Origin: Spirosoma fluviale
Lineage (GTDB): Bacteria; Bacteroidota; Bacteroidia; Cytophagales; Spirosomataceae
Direction of reading: 5' to 3'
Assembly: GCA_945883625.1 (NCBI GenBank)
Contig: CAMCXW010000003.1
Coordinates: forward strand, 27,028 to 91,027
DNA: 64,000 bases
Shown: piece by piece, positions 55,040 to 64,000 of the stretch
Layout of the letters: every line of letters starts with the position of its first letter
Position numbering within the stretch: position 1 is the stretch's first letter
Translations under genes and position numbers: made by a program
Notes under the pieces: generated by a model
Databases searched by the model: none
Seen by the model: the letters and a program-made list of their open reading frames with translations, nothing else
What the model was told of the DNA's origin: nothing

Positions 55040-58000
55040 CTATTTCAACGAAGTCAAATATTCAACTACATCACGAATCTCTCGCTTACTCAACATCGAG
55101 CCCATCGCTGGCATCGATGAAGGATAATTTTCACGTGATTTAATCCGGCTCACCGCGATACGCAACGGCTCCGCCTCACTTGTCTTCAACTGAATTTCCT
55201 GATCCGTTTCAGAAATTACAGATCCACTAACTTCTTCTCCATCTGTTAATTTCAAGGAGATCGTTCCATAACCTGGAGCAATCCGTGCACTTGGCTCAAT
55301 TAATGCTTGCAATAATTGTTCGCGCGTCAACTTACTAGCTATCCCCTTTAACGATGGACCTACATTTCCACCTTCACCACCAGCAATGTGACACCGCACA
55401 CATTGTGCCGTTTGGTTGCGATTGAAAATAAAATTACCCGCCTGAATGTTTCCACCAAATAAGGCCTCTTTGAACTCATCTGTTAACGTCCCTTTAGTTT
55501 TCAATGCATCTAATTGAGCAACCAATTTTTCCTCTTTTGTCGCTTCCACCGCTTCCATTAAGTCTAATTTAATTCCAGCAGGTAATTTACCCTGCAACAT
55601 GCGCGCAATTAAATCTTGCAATACCTCCGATGTATTCGCGGGATCCATTTTGGCCATACTCTGCAATACTTGTTGCTGTTCAATAACAGTTCCTTTTTCA
55701 AAAATTGGTTGCACCACAACAGGCAATTGCGCTTTTGAAATCGCTATCTTATCCAAAGATCCCATCGCTAAACTGCGCACAGAACGATCTGCATCTTCCA
55801 TTCCCTTTTGAATAAGCAAAGGCAAATTCGTATCCTTTAATCTGATCAAGGACGTTAATTGCCCACCCCGAACTTTCGCAGTTGGATGATTTAAAAACAA
55901 CTGAGTCTGTTCCGCCGCTACATCTTTAATCCCCAATTCGGCTACTAATTGGCCCGTTGCATTCAATACTTCTGTATTCTTACTGCGAATGAATGTAGGA
56001 ATGATAGGCTGAATCTTAGTAACTACATCTTGTGCATTGCGGTCCAATTTACCACGATGCCGACCATCTACGCGGTCTAATACCGATGGGTCACCCCAGG
56101 TACCCAAGGTCGCAATCGCTTCCGCACGCATCGCATCCGGAATGTTAGTGCGCTGTACATAAGCAACTAACAAATCAATTTCTTTCGCTGTTCCCACTCG
56201 CAAGCAGGCATTAATCGCCCGACGAATAATTACTTCTGAAGTAATGGAAGCATTATTTAATGTAGCTGCCAAAGCAGGCAAAGCCGCAGGAATAGACAAA
56301 TCATCATGAATCGCTCGTGCCGCTTCCGCCACAATATACATATCTGAATCACTTAAGAATCGTGCTACCTCTGGACTAGCTAAACGTCTTAACACCAAAA
56401 CCGCCGCAATGCGCAACGAACGATTCGATGATGTAGCCAAAGCCGCCATCGGCTCCACTTGACCAATCCGACTTAACGCTAACACGGCCGCATGGCGGAT
56501 GTATACATCCTCATCTTTATTTTGCTCAATCAATTTCAATAAACCCGGAATTGCTGAAGCCGCTTGCGTACGTCCCAATGCCTGAGCTGCAAAGAATTGA
56601 ACGCGCGGTGAAACGGATCCCAATGCCGCAATAAGCTCTTTTTCGACACCTATATAACGCACATCCCCAATTACCTTCAATACCTGCGCTTGAATTTCTA
56701 CATCCGAATCTGATAAATAAGGCACTAAATTAGCCGCTATAGCATTGTTTTTGGCTGCCAATTGACCAATCCCCCAAATGCCATGCACACGCGCTAATTG
56801 GTTTTCTTTTTGCTCAATCGCCTTCCATAATTCCACAGCCTGCTCACGCGCGACTAATTCAAATTGTGCCTTTTGGCGAACGCGCATATCTTCATAAGCT
56901 AATAAACTTGCTAATTGAGCTACGCCAGCCTTGGAATAATCCATCTGAATGTTGGCTTTTGTCGTTGCACGCTCCACTTCCAAATCATTCGATTTTTGGT
57001 CCACATCTATCTTCCAAACACGGCCATAATTTTTAATATCCCAGCCCGTAACCCAATCCGCAACGTATAATGCGCCCTCTGGACCAAAACGAATACCTGT
57101 AGGTAAAATACCACTCACCACATCAACCTCAGATTTGAAATCAAACGAAGCGCCCTTTGGCTTTAAATCAAACGACCAAATGTGTGAGTTATTCACGTTG
57201 CCCACAAATTCAACTAAGAAGAATTTGTTTAACCACTTTTTACCTAACGCAGTACCTGGATTGTAAATCATCCCCGTAGGTCCATTGTGGAAATTCCGAA
57301 TCGGTGGAATGATGTAGGCTGCTTGCCCTTCCCAACGAGGAATATATAATTTCTCATCCATCCACACTTTGTACAAATTATTCTTTGGATCCGTGTACTT
57401 TCCATATTGCCAGTTGGAGCGCCAACCAATATCCGCTCCCTCAACAATATGCACTAATCGCTCGCTTTCACCTGGATGGTCACCATCATTGTCTGAACTA
57501 ATGATATTTCCATAGTGATCAAATACAAATTCGTGTGTATTTCTAATACCCGAAGCAACAATTTCAAAATCCGTACCGTCTGCATTAGAGCGAACTAAAA
57601 CACCTGAATTTGGATTAGCCAAATTTCGACCATCTACCGTCGTTATATTAGCGCCAATGTCACCAATCTGCCAATAGATTTTTCCATCAGGACCCTCAAT
57701 CACACTAGACATCCCATGTCCACCAAAACCAATATGTACCGCAAAACCTGTAGCAATAGATTTAGCATTGGTCCAAAGGCCCTTCTTATGTGTATTGTCT
57801 AAGCGCCATAAATCAGGCCCAACGGCCACAAACGCATCATTTTTACGTACGAGTAGGCCACCCGCGACATCCGTAACTTCTTCGTTGAATTGGTTTAAAA
57901 TGCGCGTTCCCTGATCTGCATAGCCGTCACCATTTTTATCCTCCAACTTCCAGATTTCTTCTTTTTCGACCGTTAAGTCATGCCAATCATGTATGCCGTC

Positions 58001-58420
58001 TCCATTTAAATCAGGAAGCCATGCATTCTTCTCACTGTTCTCTGGGGCAAATGTCCTACGCAAAAAGGCCCTGCGATCTTCTACCGTTTGAAAGCCAATC
58101 GACTCAGTCATCCAATCACGATGCCCACGAATGTCAAATTCAGAAACCTTACCACGATTTGCACTATTTAAATAAACAGCTCCCTGATCATCAATGTCAA
58201 TGGCTACAGGATCGGGTGCTAAACTGTCCGATGCCCAGCGCGTAATAGTCATTCCAGACGTCAACTTGATGGGTAATTTTTCTTTGGCGGCTTGTGCACG
58301 CTCGGCAATTTGATCTTGATCTTCTAAAATGACTTGATAGGTTTGTTTTTCTAATGCGCTTGTACAACCCCAAACTGCGAAAGCCAGTAAACTACTCGCG
58401 ATAATTTTAGTTTTTTTCAT
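55040..58420 (-). CDS. HEAT-repeat lipoprotein with beta-propeller and cytochrome c domain
   Basis: An 1126-residue lipoprotein (lipobox VWGC, Cys19). Residues about 50-480 form a beta-propeller with two calcium-binding loops (DLNGDGIHDW, DKNGDGYAD). About 500-985 are HEAT repeats (RQKAQFELVAREQAVELWKAI, VRQFFAAQALGRTQA-like). The end (from about 985) is a haem-binding domain with CVRCH (1007-1011), a Met ligand near MPAMGSM, as in the planctomycete-type membrane-bound glucose-oxidising family. It probably oxidises a sugar or alcohol in the periplasm and passes electrons to the cytochrome. No copper or PQQ site can be confirmed. It follows the TonB receptor gene by nine bases. Confidence 0.8.
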   Translation of the reverse strand: MKKTKIIASSLLAFAVWGCTSALEKQTYQVILEDQDQIAERAQAAKEKLPIKLTSGMTITRWASDSLAPDPVAIDIDDQGAVYLNSANRGKVSEFDIRGHRDWMTESIGFQTVEDRRAFLRRTFAPENSEKNAWLPDLNGDGIHDWHDLTVEKEEIWKLEDKNGDGYADQGTRILNQFNEEVTDVAGGLLVRKNDAFVAVGPDLWRLDNTHKKGLWTNAKSIATGFAVHIGFGGHGMSSVIEGPDGKIYWQIGDIGANITTVDGRNLANPNSGVLVRSNADGTDFEIVASGIRNTHEFVFDHYGNIISSDNDGDHPGESERLVHIVEGADIGWRSNWQYGKYTDPKNNLYKVWMDEKLYIPRWEGQAAYIIPPIRNFHNGPTGMIYNPGTALGKKWLNKFFLVEFVGNVNNSHIWSFDLKPKGASFDFKSEVDVVSGILPTGIRFGPEGALYVADWVTGWDIKNYGRVWKIDVDQKSNDLEVERATTKANIQMDYSKAGVAQLASLLAYEDMRVRQKAQFELVAREQAVELWKAIEQKENQLARVHGIWGIGQLAAKNNAIAANLVPYLSDSDVEIQAQVLKVIGDVRYIGVEKELIAALGSVSPRVQFFAAQALGRTQAASAIPGLLKLIEQNKDEDVYIRHAAVLALSRIGQVEPMAALATSSNRSLRIAAVLVLRRLASPEVARFLSDSDMYIVAEAARAIHDDLSIPAALPALAATLNNASITSEVIIRRAINACLRVGTAKEIDLLVAYVQRTNIPDAMRAEAIATLGTWGDPSVLDRVDGRHRGKLDRNAQDVVTKIQPIIPTFIRSKNTEVLNATGQLVAELGIKDVAAEQTQLFLNHPTAKVRGGQLTSLIRLKDTNLPLLIQKGMEDADRSVRSLAMGSLDKIAISKAQLPVVVQPIFEKGTVIEQQQVLQSMAKMDPANTSEVLQDLIARMLQGKLPAGIKLDLMEAVEATKEEKLVAQLDALKTKGTLTDEFKEALFGGNIQAGNFIFNRNQTAQCVRCHIAGGEGGNVGPSLKGIASKLTREQLLQALIEPSARIAPGYGTISLKLTDGEEVSGSVISETDQEIQLKTSEAEPLRIAVSRIKSRENYPSSMPAMGSMLSKREIRDVVEYLTSLK

Positions 58421-58428
58421 AGCGTTAA

Positions 58429-60834
58429 TTAATTTTCTTCATCCATCATGCTGCGTCGCTGTTTAGCGGCTTGCTTCGTGGTTTTAAATCGGTAATTAAA
58501 AGTTAGATTCACTTGGGTCAGTCGGCCTTGAAATCTACCTTTCGTGTAGAATCCTTCACCCATTGTTTCATTCCGATTAATTCGCGAACTAAATAAGTCC
58601 AACACGTTTAAACTTAAGGTTCCATTTCCTTTCATAATGTCTCTAGAAGCAGAAAGGTCCATCCACGCAATTTCTCCTCGTGTTCCTTGCGGAGTTTGTT
58701 GGGGCGCCTCGTAATTTGCCCGTATTTGAACGTCCACCCCTGAATTTAATTTTATGCGTGATGTATGTCGAACAAACCATGAATATGTATCGCTTTGGTA
58801 AGCTGCATTCACGTTTGTCGCATCTGTAATCGCCCTAAATGCATTTAAACTAATATCTGCCTTATAGGCTTTGGCTAAATTCAATGAACTCGTAACTTCA
58901 ACCCCCATGGATTGTTGGTTCGCAAAATTCTCTGGTAAAGTCCGCGAAAATCCATTCGCATCCACTGAACGGATCCGATCAATTTTACCCGTTGTATTTC
59001 GATAATAGATTGAAGAACTAATACTGCCCTGATCAAAATATTTTAAATGGCCCAAATCATAGGAATCCGTAAACTCAGGATTTAAATTGGGGTTACCCGA
59101 AAAGAAGTTTCGATTATCCGATAAGGTAACGAAAGGACTAAGGTCGTTGTACGTAGGTCTACGGACCCTACGTGAATATCCTAGTTGCAAGGAATTGTCT
59201 TTGGAGATCAAATAATTTACATGGGCACTTGGAAATAGATTCGCATACTGACGCGGATTCTTTTCTTTGGTCTGCAGTAATTCTGTTTGAATATCTGTGT
59301 TCTCCCCACGAATACCGACTTGATACGAGAATTGGTTTACTTTATTTCCATATATCGCATAAGCTGCCGTGATGTTTTCTTGGTACACAAATATGTTTTC
59401 CAAGCCTGGTATCGTTGTAAATTCTCCCGAAGCTTGTTGTTCTGTAACGATGTAATCATTCGTCATATCACGAAAACTAGTTCGTAAACCCGTTTCGATT
59501 TTACCCTCTTTGCCCACCGGATTAGCATAATCTACCTGAAGAATCCACTGCCGTTCATATTCATCATTTAATGCCCTTTGAACCAAACCGTTTTCCGGGA
59601 ATGCGGAGCCATCACCCTTCTTACTTACCTGGGTATACGTTTGATCCGAACGCTCCCAATAGTCCAAGTAACGCAAGTCGGCAGAAAACTCTTTACCCTT
59701 CTTCGCAAAGCTCTTTTTAAATGTTAAAGCATATTCTGCATTTGGCTCAGCTTCCAATTCAACCTGCTGGCGATCCGTAATACTGAATAAATTCAACTTA
59801 CTCAATTTATAATCTCGGTAATTGAAATCTGAAATACGCTTCACATCTGTCCTTCTGAAGATATATGAACCCGTTAAGATTGTTTTGTCGTTAAAAAAGT
59901 AATCCGCTCCGCCGCGAATGTTATTCACCATACCTCGAACGTTATTTTTAGAGGTTTGTTCCAAATAGTTCGTTTGCCCATTGGCATACACTTCCTGATA
60001 AATATTACCTCTACCTGGAGTCCTACGATAGAATAACCCATAATTTAAAAAGAAGTTTAATTTATTTTTTCGGTAGTTGACAATCGCCGTCGCACCAAAA
60101 TTCTCCGGATAACCCGTCGTCGTCTCAATCGCCCCATTAAACCCTTGGTTCTGATTTTTCTTTAGGACAATGTTAATAATACCGGCCATACCCTCTGCTT
60201 CATAGCGCGCAGATGGATTTGTGATGACTTCTACTTTATCGATTAGATTACCTTGTAAGGAGCTTAGGCCGGAGGATCCGTTGATGCCCACGAGCGTAGA
60301 CGGTTTCCCATCAATCAATATACGCACATTATCGCTACCACGTAAACTAATTCCCCCTTCTCCACTGACTTGAATCGAGGGTAGATTACCTAAAATTTCG
60401 GCAGCGGTCGCACCTTTATTGGCAATGTCTGTGCCTACATTAAAGATGCGGCGGTCTAATCCCATCTCCATGGATGCTTTTTGGCCTTTAACAGTAACTT
60501 CTTCGAGGGTTTTAGAACTGGGCTTTACGTCAATTTTACCCAAGTTGGTGGCTTTATCAATGGATACATTTTCTATTTTTTTTGTTTCAAAACCAATGCT
60601 CTCCACGAGTACATCATAAATTCCAACTGGAGTATCAAAAGAAAATAGCCCTTTCTCGTCGGTGATTCCACCCGAAATGACTTGCGTTGTTTTTGATTTT
60701 TGAATCCGAATACTTGAAAAAGGAACAGGAGCTTGGGAAGCAGCGTCGATTACATGTCCAGAAATTTTATACCGATTTTGTGCGGGGGAAATAAATGGTA
60801 AGACTAGTAAAAACAGGTATAGAAATTTTTTCAA
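58429..60834 (-). CDS. TonB-dependent receptor-like outer-membrane protein
   Basis: An 801-residue outer-membrane protein: signal peptide (KKFLYLFLLVLPFISPAQ), a CarboxypepD-regulatory-like domain (about 20-105; YKISGHVIDAASQAPVPFSS), a plug domain (about 115-225; GATAAEILGNLPSIQV, NIRILIDGKPST-like), and a 22-strand barrel (TonB_dep/OMP_b-brl_3 type). The start is TTG at 60834: the whole N-terminus has no ATG, and a TATGTTTG element (60866-60859) gives an 18-base leader. It imports a large substrate, perhaps for the cytochrome lipoprotein encoded next. Confidence 0.85.
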   Translation of the reverse strand: MKKFLYLFLLVLPFISPAQNRYKISGHVIDAASQAPVPFSSIRIQKSKTTQVISGGITDEKGLFSFDTPVGIYDVLVESIGFETKKIENVSIDKATNLGKIDVKPSSKTLEEVTVKGQKASMEMGLDRRIFNVGTDIANKGATAAEILGNLPSIQVSGEGGISLRGSDNVRILIDGKPSTLVGINGSSGLSSLQGNLIDKVEVITNPSARYEAEGMAGIINIVLKKNQNQGFNGAIETTTGYPENFGATAIVNYRKNKLNFFLNYGLFYRRTPGRGNIYQEVYANGQTNYLEQTSKNNVRGMVNNIRGGADYFFNDKTILTGSYIFRRTDVKRISDFNYRDYKLSKLNLFSITDRQQVELEAEPNAEYALTFKKSFAKKGKEFSADLRYLDYWERSDQTYTQVSKKGDGSAFPENGLVQRALNDEYERQWILQVDYANPVGKEGKIETGLRTSFRDMTNDYIVTEQQASGEFTTIPGLENIFVYQENITAAYAIYGNKVNQFSYQVGIRGENTDIQTELLQTKEKNPRQYANLFPSAHVNYLISKDNSLQLGYSRRVRRPTYNDLSPFVTLSDNRNFFSGNPNLNPEFTDSYDLGHLKYFDQGSISSSIYYRNTTGKIDRIRSVDANGFSRTLPENFANQQSMGVEVTSSLNLAKAYKADISLNAFRAITDATNVNAAYQSDTYSWFVRHTSRIKLNSGVDVQIRANYEAPQQTPQGTRGEIAWMDLSASRDIMKGNGTLSLNVLDLFSSRINRNETMGEGFYTKGRFQGRLTQVNLTFNYRFKTTKQAAKQRRSMMDEEN

Positions 60835-60858
60835 GGTTGGTAGGTTTAAACGTAAATA

Positions 60859-60866
60859 CAAACATA
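60859..60866 (-). promoter_or_regulatory. -7 element of the TonB-receptor gene
   Basis: TATGTTTG matches TAnnTTTG on the minus strand, 25 bases before the TTG start. It supports the shorter start at 60834. Confidence 0.4.
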
Positions 60867-60967
60867 AGTAGACAAGTCGAATTAATTTGCACGAATCTGT
60901 AGGTTTATGTTGGAGAATTTCAGGCTTTTGTCGAATTTTCAATAACCTAATTTCAATCAACTACTTT

Positions 60968-63118
60968 ATGAGCAAATACGTACTGAGTTTCTTTTTACTT
61001 TCACATCTCCTATTTAGTCAATCTGCAGCCGATCAGGCTCGTTGGAAATCCCAAGCATCTCGCGTCGAAATCTTCCGCGATACCTACGGCGTGCCCCACA
61101 TTTATGGCAAATCAGATGCGGATGCGGTGTTTGGTCTACTGTATGCACAATGTGAAGATGATTTTTCACGTGTCGAAATGAATTATATTGAGAAGTTGGG
61201 GCGCATGGCTGAAGTTAAAGGCGAGTCACAAGTAGCGAATGACTTGTATATACGTTTGATTATCGATGCGGAGGAGGCTAAAGCGGATTATGCCCAAAGT
61301 CCGGTTTGGTTAAAGTCCTTGTTACAAGCCTATGCTGATGGGATCAATTACTATTTATATAAAAATCCGAAGGTGAAGCCTGCCTTATTGACTCATTTTG
61401 AGCCTTGGTTCCCTTTATTGTGGACGGATGGATCGATTGGGGCCATATCCACTGGAGATGTGCAAGCTGAGGAGGCCGCTAAATTCTATCAAATTCGTTC
61501 TTCAGTCGCTTTTAAACAAGTCAAACCACATGGACCTGATGAAAAATTGACGGGATCGAATGGGTTTGCGGTTGGCCCAACTCTTTCAAAAAGTGGTCAT
61601 TCGCTCCTATACATTAATCCACACGTTACGTTTTATTTTCGGCCAGAGGTTCATATGAATAGTGAAGCGGGAATGAACGTTTATGGAGCTGTTACGTGGG
61701 GACAGTTTTTTATCTATCAAGGATTTAACCCCTATGGTGGCTGGATGCATACGTCAAGTGAGGTGGATGTGGCTGATTTGTATGCAGAGACGACACGTGT
61801 TCATGGTACAGGTTATCAATATCAACTAGACGGCCGCTGGTTGGACATCAAAGAAAAGCAAATCTCATTGCGTGTGAAAGGCGAATCTAATCCACGTACT
61901 ATAAAGGCTTTTTATACCCATCGAGGTGCGGTGATGGCGTCGCGGGATGGTCGTTGGATTTCAGTTCGTTCCTTTAACCGATCGTTAAAAAGTTTGGAGC
62001 AGAGCTGGTTGCGCACGAAAACCAAGGGGCTTGCTGATTATACGAAGGTGATGGAGATGCGGGCAAATACATCAAATAATACGGTTTATGCGGATAATCA
62101 AGGTAACATTGCCTACTGGCATGGCAACTATGTGCCGCGGCGTGATCCATCTATAGATTGGGGTTTAGTCCAAGATGGAAGTAAATCGTCTAATGATTGG
62201 AAAGGTTTACATGCCTTGAATGAAATTGTGTCAGTGGTGAATCCGGAGACGGCTTGGATTCAAAATTGCAATTCGACCCCATTTACAGTGTCGGGTACCT
62301 CGAGTCCCAAGCGGGCTAATTTCCCGGTTTATATGGCACCTGATGGTGAAAATTTTCGAGATAAAAATGCGGTGCGTTTATTTAGTGAGGCGCAGCGATT
62401 GGATTTACATGAGCTCATCAAATTAGGTTATGACCGAAATTTAGCTGCATTTCAAGTTTTGCTTCCAGCCCTTATGCGTGATTTTGATGCGCAACCGGTG
62501 GAGGCATTACGTCCTTTAGTGGATACCTTACGGCATTGGGATTATCAGGCACGGAGTTCATCGATTGCTCAAGCTTTAGCTGTTCGTTGGGGATTAAAAT
62601 TGTTACCTAAAATCCCGAAGCCTTTCGTCTTTGGTGGCCAAACGGATCCAGTACAAAATTTCACAAACTACGCTGCGAATCATCGTCCTGCTGAAACTGT
62701 GGAGGCATTGCAGGCTGTATATGCGGATGTTATGCGGGATTACGGTCGGTGGAATGTCACCTGGGGAGAAATGAATCGTTTTCAGCGTATCGCCAACATG
62801 CCCGTTTTTGATGATGCCAAACCTAGTATTGCGGTTCCTTTTACGTCTTCAGCGTGGGGACAGCTCCCTTCGTACACGAGTAGGCCTTTTCAGGGGTCTA
62901 AAAAATGGTATGGTGTGAATGGGAATAGCTTTGTGTGTGCGGTTGAGTTTGGCTCGAAAGTGAAGGCATATTCGTTGTTGGCCGGCGGCCAACAAGGCGA
63001 TCCGACCTCACCTCACTTTTTTGATCAGTCGCAAGATTATGCGGATGGTAAGTTTAAGGAGGTTTTATTTTATAAATCGGATGTGATGAAGCATGTGGAA
63101 AGAAAATATAGACCTTAA
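60968..63118 (+). CDS. Penicillin-acylase-family (S45) amidase, copy 2
   Basis: A 716-residue Ntn-hydrolase precursor with signal peptide (1-18; MSKYVLSFFLLSHLLFSQ). The alpha part has RDTYGVPHIYGKSD, and the cleavage/nucleophile site is Ser197 in LTGSNGFAVGP. The beta part has SGHSLLYINPHVTF and the Asn-rich NTVYADNQGNIAYWHGN typical of the family. It is divergent from the TonB-receptor gene. Compared with copy 1 it is a diverged paralogue, not a recent duplicate. ATG 60968 is used because the signal peptide starts there. Confidence 0.88.
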   Translation: MSKYVLSFFLLSHLLFSQSAADQARWKSQASRVEIFRDTYGVPHIYGKSDADAVFGLLYAQCEDDFSRVEMNYIEKLGRMAEVKGESQVANDLYIRLIIDAEEAKADYAQSPVWLKSLLQAYADGINYYLYKNPKVKPALLTHFEPWFPLLWTDGSIGAISTGDVQAEEAAKFYQIRSSVAFKQVKPHGPDEKLTGSNGFAVGPTLSKSGHSLLYINPHVTFYFRPEVHMNSEAGMNVYGAVTWGQFFIYQGFNPYGGWMHTSSEVDVADLYAETTRVHGTGYQYQLDGRWLDIKEKQISLRVKGESNPRTIKAFYTHRGAVMASRDGRWISVRSFNRSLKSLEQSWLRTKTKGLADYTKVMEMRANTSNNTVYADNQGNIAYWHGNYVPRRDPSIDWGLVQDGSKSSNDWKGLHALNEIVSVVNPETAWIQNCNSTPFTVSGTSSPKRANFPVYMAPDGENFRDKNAVRLFSEAQRLDLHELIKLGYDRNLAAFQVLLPALMRDFDAQPVEALRPLVDTLRHWDYQARSSSIAQALAVRWGLKLLPKIPKPFVFGGQTDPVQNFTNYAANHRPAETVEALQAVYADVMRDYGRWNVTWGEMNRFQRIANMPVFDDAKPSIAVPFTSSAWGQLPSYTSRPFQGSKKWYGVNGNSFVCAVEFGSKVKAYSLLAGGQQGDPTSPHFFDQSQDYADGKFKEVLFYKSDVMKHVERKYRP

Positions 63119-63155
63119 ATCAAATTTCATGTATTCATTTACAAAAAGAGTGCAC

Positions 63156-63233
63156 ATGAATTGGGCTCAGATTGAGCTAATTGCAATAAAGAGTATTTTA
63201 TTTATGATACTTATTGCTTTTTATTCTCCATGA
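63156..63233 (+). CDS. Possible 25-residue hydrophobic peptide
   Basis: ORF MNWAQIELIAIKSILFMILI...SP. It is hydrophobic in its second half. Its TGA overlaps the ATG of the next tiny ORF (ATGA), like the coupled genes elsewhere in this window. No family is recognised; it may be chance. Confidence 0.2.
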   Translation: MNWAQIELIAIKSILFMILIAFYSP

Positions 63234-63325
63234 TTTATCTATTAGTTACCCTAGGATTTGTAATTTCAGTTATAATCTTTATCAGGGCATACGCGTACAA
63301 AACCCGTTATTGCAATAATGAATGA
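63230..63325 (+). CDS. Possible 31-residue single-pass membrane peptide
   Basis: ORF MIYLLVTLGFVISVIIFI followed by the basic RAYAYKTRY: one membrane helix with a positive C-terminal end. It starts inside the stop of the preceding tiny ORF. No family is recognised. Confidence 0.25.
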   Translation: MIYLLVTLGFVISVIIFIRAYAYKTRYCNNE

Positions 63326-63691
63326 TACTACATATACTGCTATATCTATTTGCAGTAGAATTATTTTAGCATACGCTAATATTGAGAGTACAATCGCAAT
63401 TTAAAATCTAACTAATTGATCCATCTTACCAATGTTTTTTCTCATTTTGAATTACGTTTAGATTTAAACTAAAATTGTTATCATTTTAAATTAATCTCTT
63501 TTAATGGATAGTAGAACAATAAATTATTTAATTATCAAACTCGTATTTAAAGTATAATAACTTATTGCCAATTCTAATCAACGCTAACTAATTAATCTTT
63601 TTTTACTTTAACTAACTTTAAATTTTAGTAAGTGAAGGTTTAAATTTCGTAACCTTTTGGGATATTAAGTAAATGTAAAATGTTTTTTTAG

Positions 63692-64000
63692 TTATTTAAG
63701 GGGGCTATCTTTTTCCTTTTTTAAGGTATTGTAGACCATTCGGTCCAGCCAGCAGTTCATCCATTTATTTAAGAATACCGTTAGCTTACCTTGGAAAGTT
63801 AACACCAATGTTTTTTTTCTGGCTTCATAGGCCTTTCGGATTTCATGTGCTACTTCTTCTGCCGACATCATTTTGCCTTCTTCGCGCATGGAACTGCCGG
63901 CTAGGGAACCATCGCCAACTAAAGATGCGCTTCGGATGTTGGATGCCGTAAATCCGGGGCAGGCAGTTAATACGTGTATACCCGTGTCTAATAATTCAGT
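63692..64000 (-). CDS. Short-chain dehydrogenase, C-terminal part
   Basis: The frame is open to the window edge and gives 102 residues of an SDR-family C-terminus: GIHVLTACPGFTASNIRSAS (the PG motif after the catalytic Tyr/Lys, which are outside), then SMREEGKMMSAEEVAHEIRKA and a basic amphipathic tail that may touch a membrane. The substrate is unknown. The gene runs beyond the window. Confidence 0.8.
   Translation of the reverse strand, partial: TELLDTGIHVLTACPGFTASNIRSASLVGDGSLAGSSMREEGKMMSAEEVAHEIRKAYEARKKTLVLTFQGKLTVFLNKWMNCWLDRMVYNTLKKEKDSPLK

Larger units (their letters stand above)
63119..63691. other. AT-rich intergenic region
   Basis: About 570 bases without a recognised gene between the S45 gene and a convergent SDR gene. 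It holds only the two tiny overlapping ORFs described separately and A/T-rich sequence with a few imperfect inverted repeats (for example GCAATA / TATTGC near 63183-63217). Confidence 0.5.

Noticed and set aside
60835-60960. A longer N-terminus of the TonB receptor from 60960
   Set aside because: It would precede the -7 element at 60866 and place 42 extra residues before a complete signal peptide.
63230-63325. KdpF-like potassium pump peptide
   Set aside because: The length is similar, but the sequence does not show the conserved KdpF ending and no kdpABC genes follow.

Overview
The window looks like a chromosome segment of a Bacteroidota bacterium, most likely of the order Cytophagales. Four things support this: a 287-residue primary sigma factor without region 1.1; promoters of the Bacteroidota type (TTTG, about 20 bases, TAnnTTTG) before the Met tRNA and rpsO; many TonB/outer-membrane-barrel and SPOR/HU envelope proteins; and catabolic families such as ThuA, PIG-L, Gfo/Idh, DUF1593 and haem-binding HEAT lipoproteins. 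The base composition is AT-rich and genes are tightly packed, with many 1-4 base start/stop overlaps.

Layout. 1-4.7 kb: the end of gyrA, a secreted TPR protein, a two-component system and a MazG-like protein. 4.6-4.85 kb: a cluster of DnaA boxes. 4.9-8.6 kb: XRE regulator, CvfB-like RNA-binding protein, dapD, gapA. 8.7-17.1 kb: a six-gene minus-strand envelope operon (TPR protein, barrel protein, HU/SPOR protein, TonB) that ends in folC and trmB. 17.3-31 kb: housekeeping genes (M61 peptidase, cyclophilin, menD, rpoD, pnp, rpsO, LptF/G-type permease, dCMP deaminase, SlyD-like isomerase, holA) and tRNA-Met and tRNA-Lys. 31-39.4 kb: a probable island behind tRNA-Lys that carries an N-acetylneuraminate lyase, a sialidase-like protein, an MFS transporter, an esterase and a DUF1593 protein; its far end carries a copy of the tRNA-Lys 3' end. 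39.4-64 kb: accessory metabolism, including two penicillin-acylase paralogues, M28 and ThuA proteins, an antitoxin-like HigA without a toxin, a WYL regulator, PIG-L and Gfo/Idh proteins, a GH30 pseudogene, a SulP transporter, a HEAT/cytochrome lipoprotein, a TonB-dependent receptor and the end of an SDR gene.

The most unusual structure is a dispersed set of 7-bp-periodic repeat arrays. One family has a fixed pentamer GTCTA plus two variable bases; the other has YAGT plus three variable bases. They sit at gene ends, form long hairpins and supply the stop codons and last residues of several genes. The other main observations are the DnaA-box cluster (an origin or DnaA-titration candidate), the tRNA-Lys island with its att-like repeat, a perfect 20-bp-arm palindrome in front of the orphan HigA gene, and a GH30 gene that has lost its catalytic barrel.
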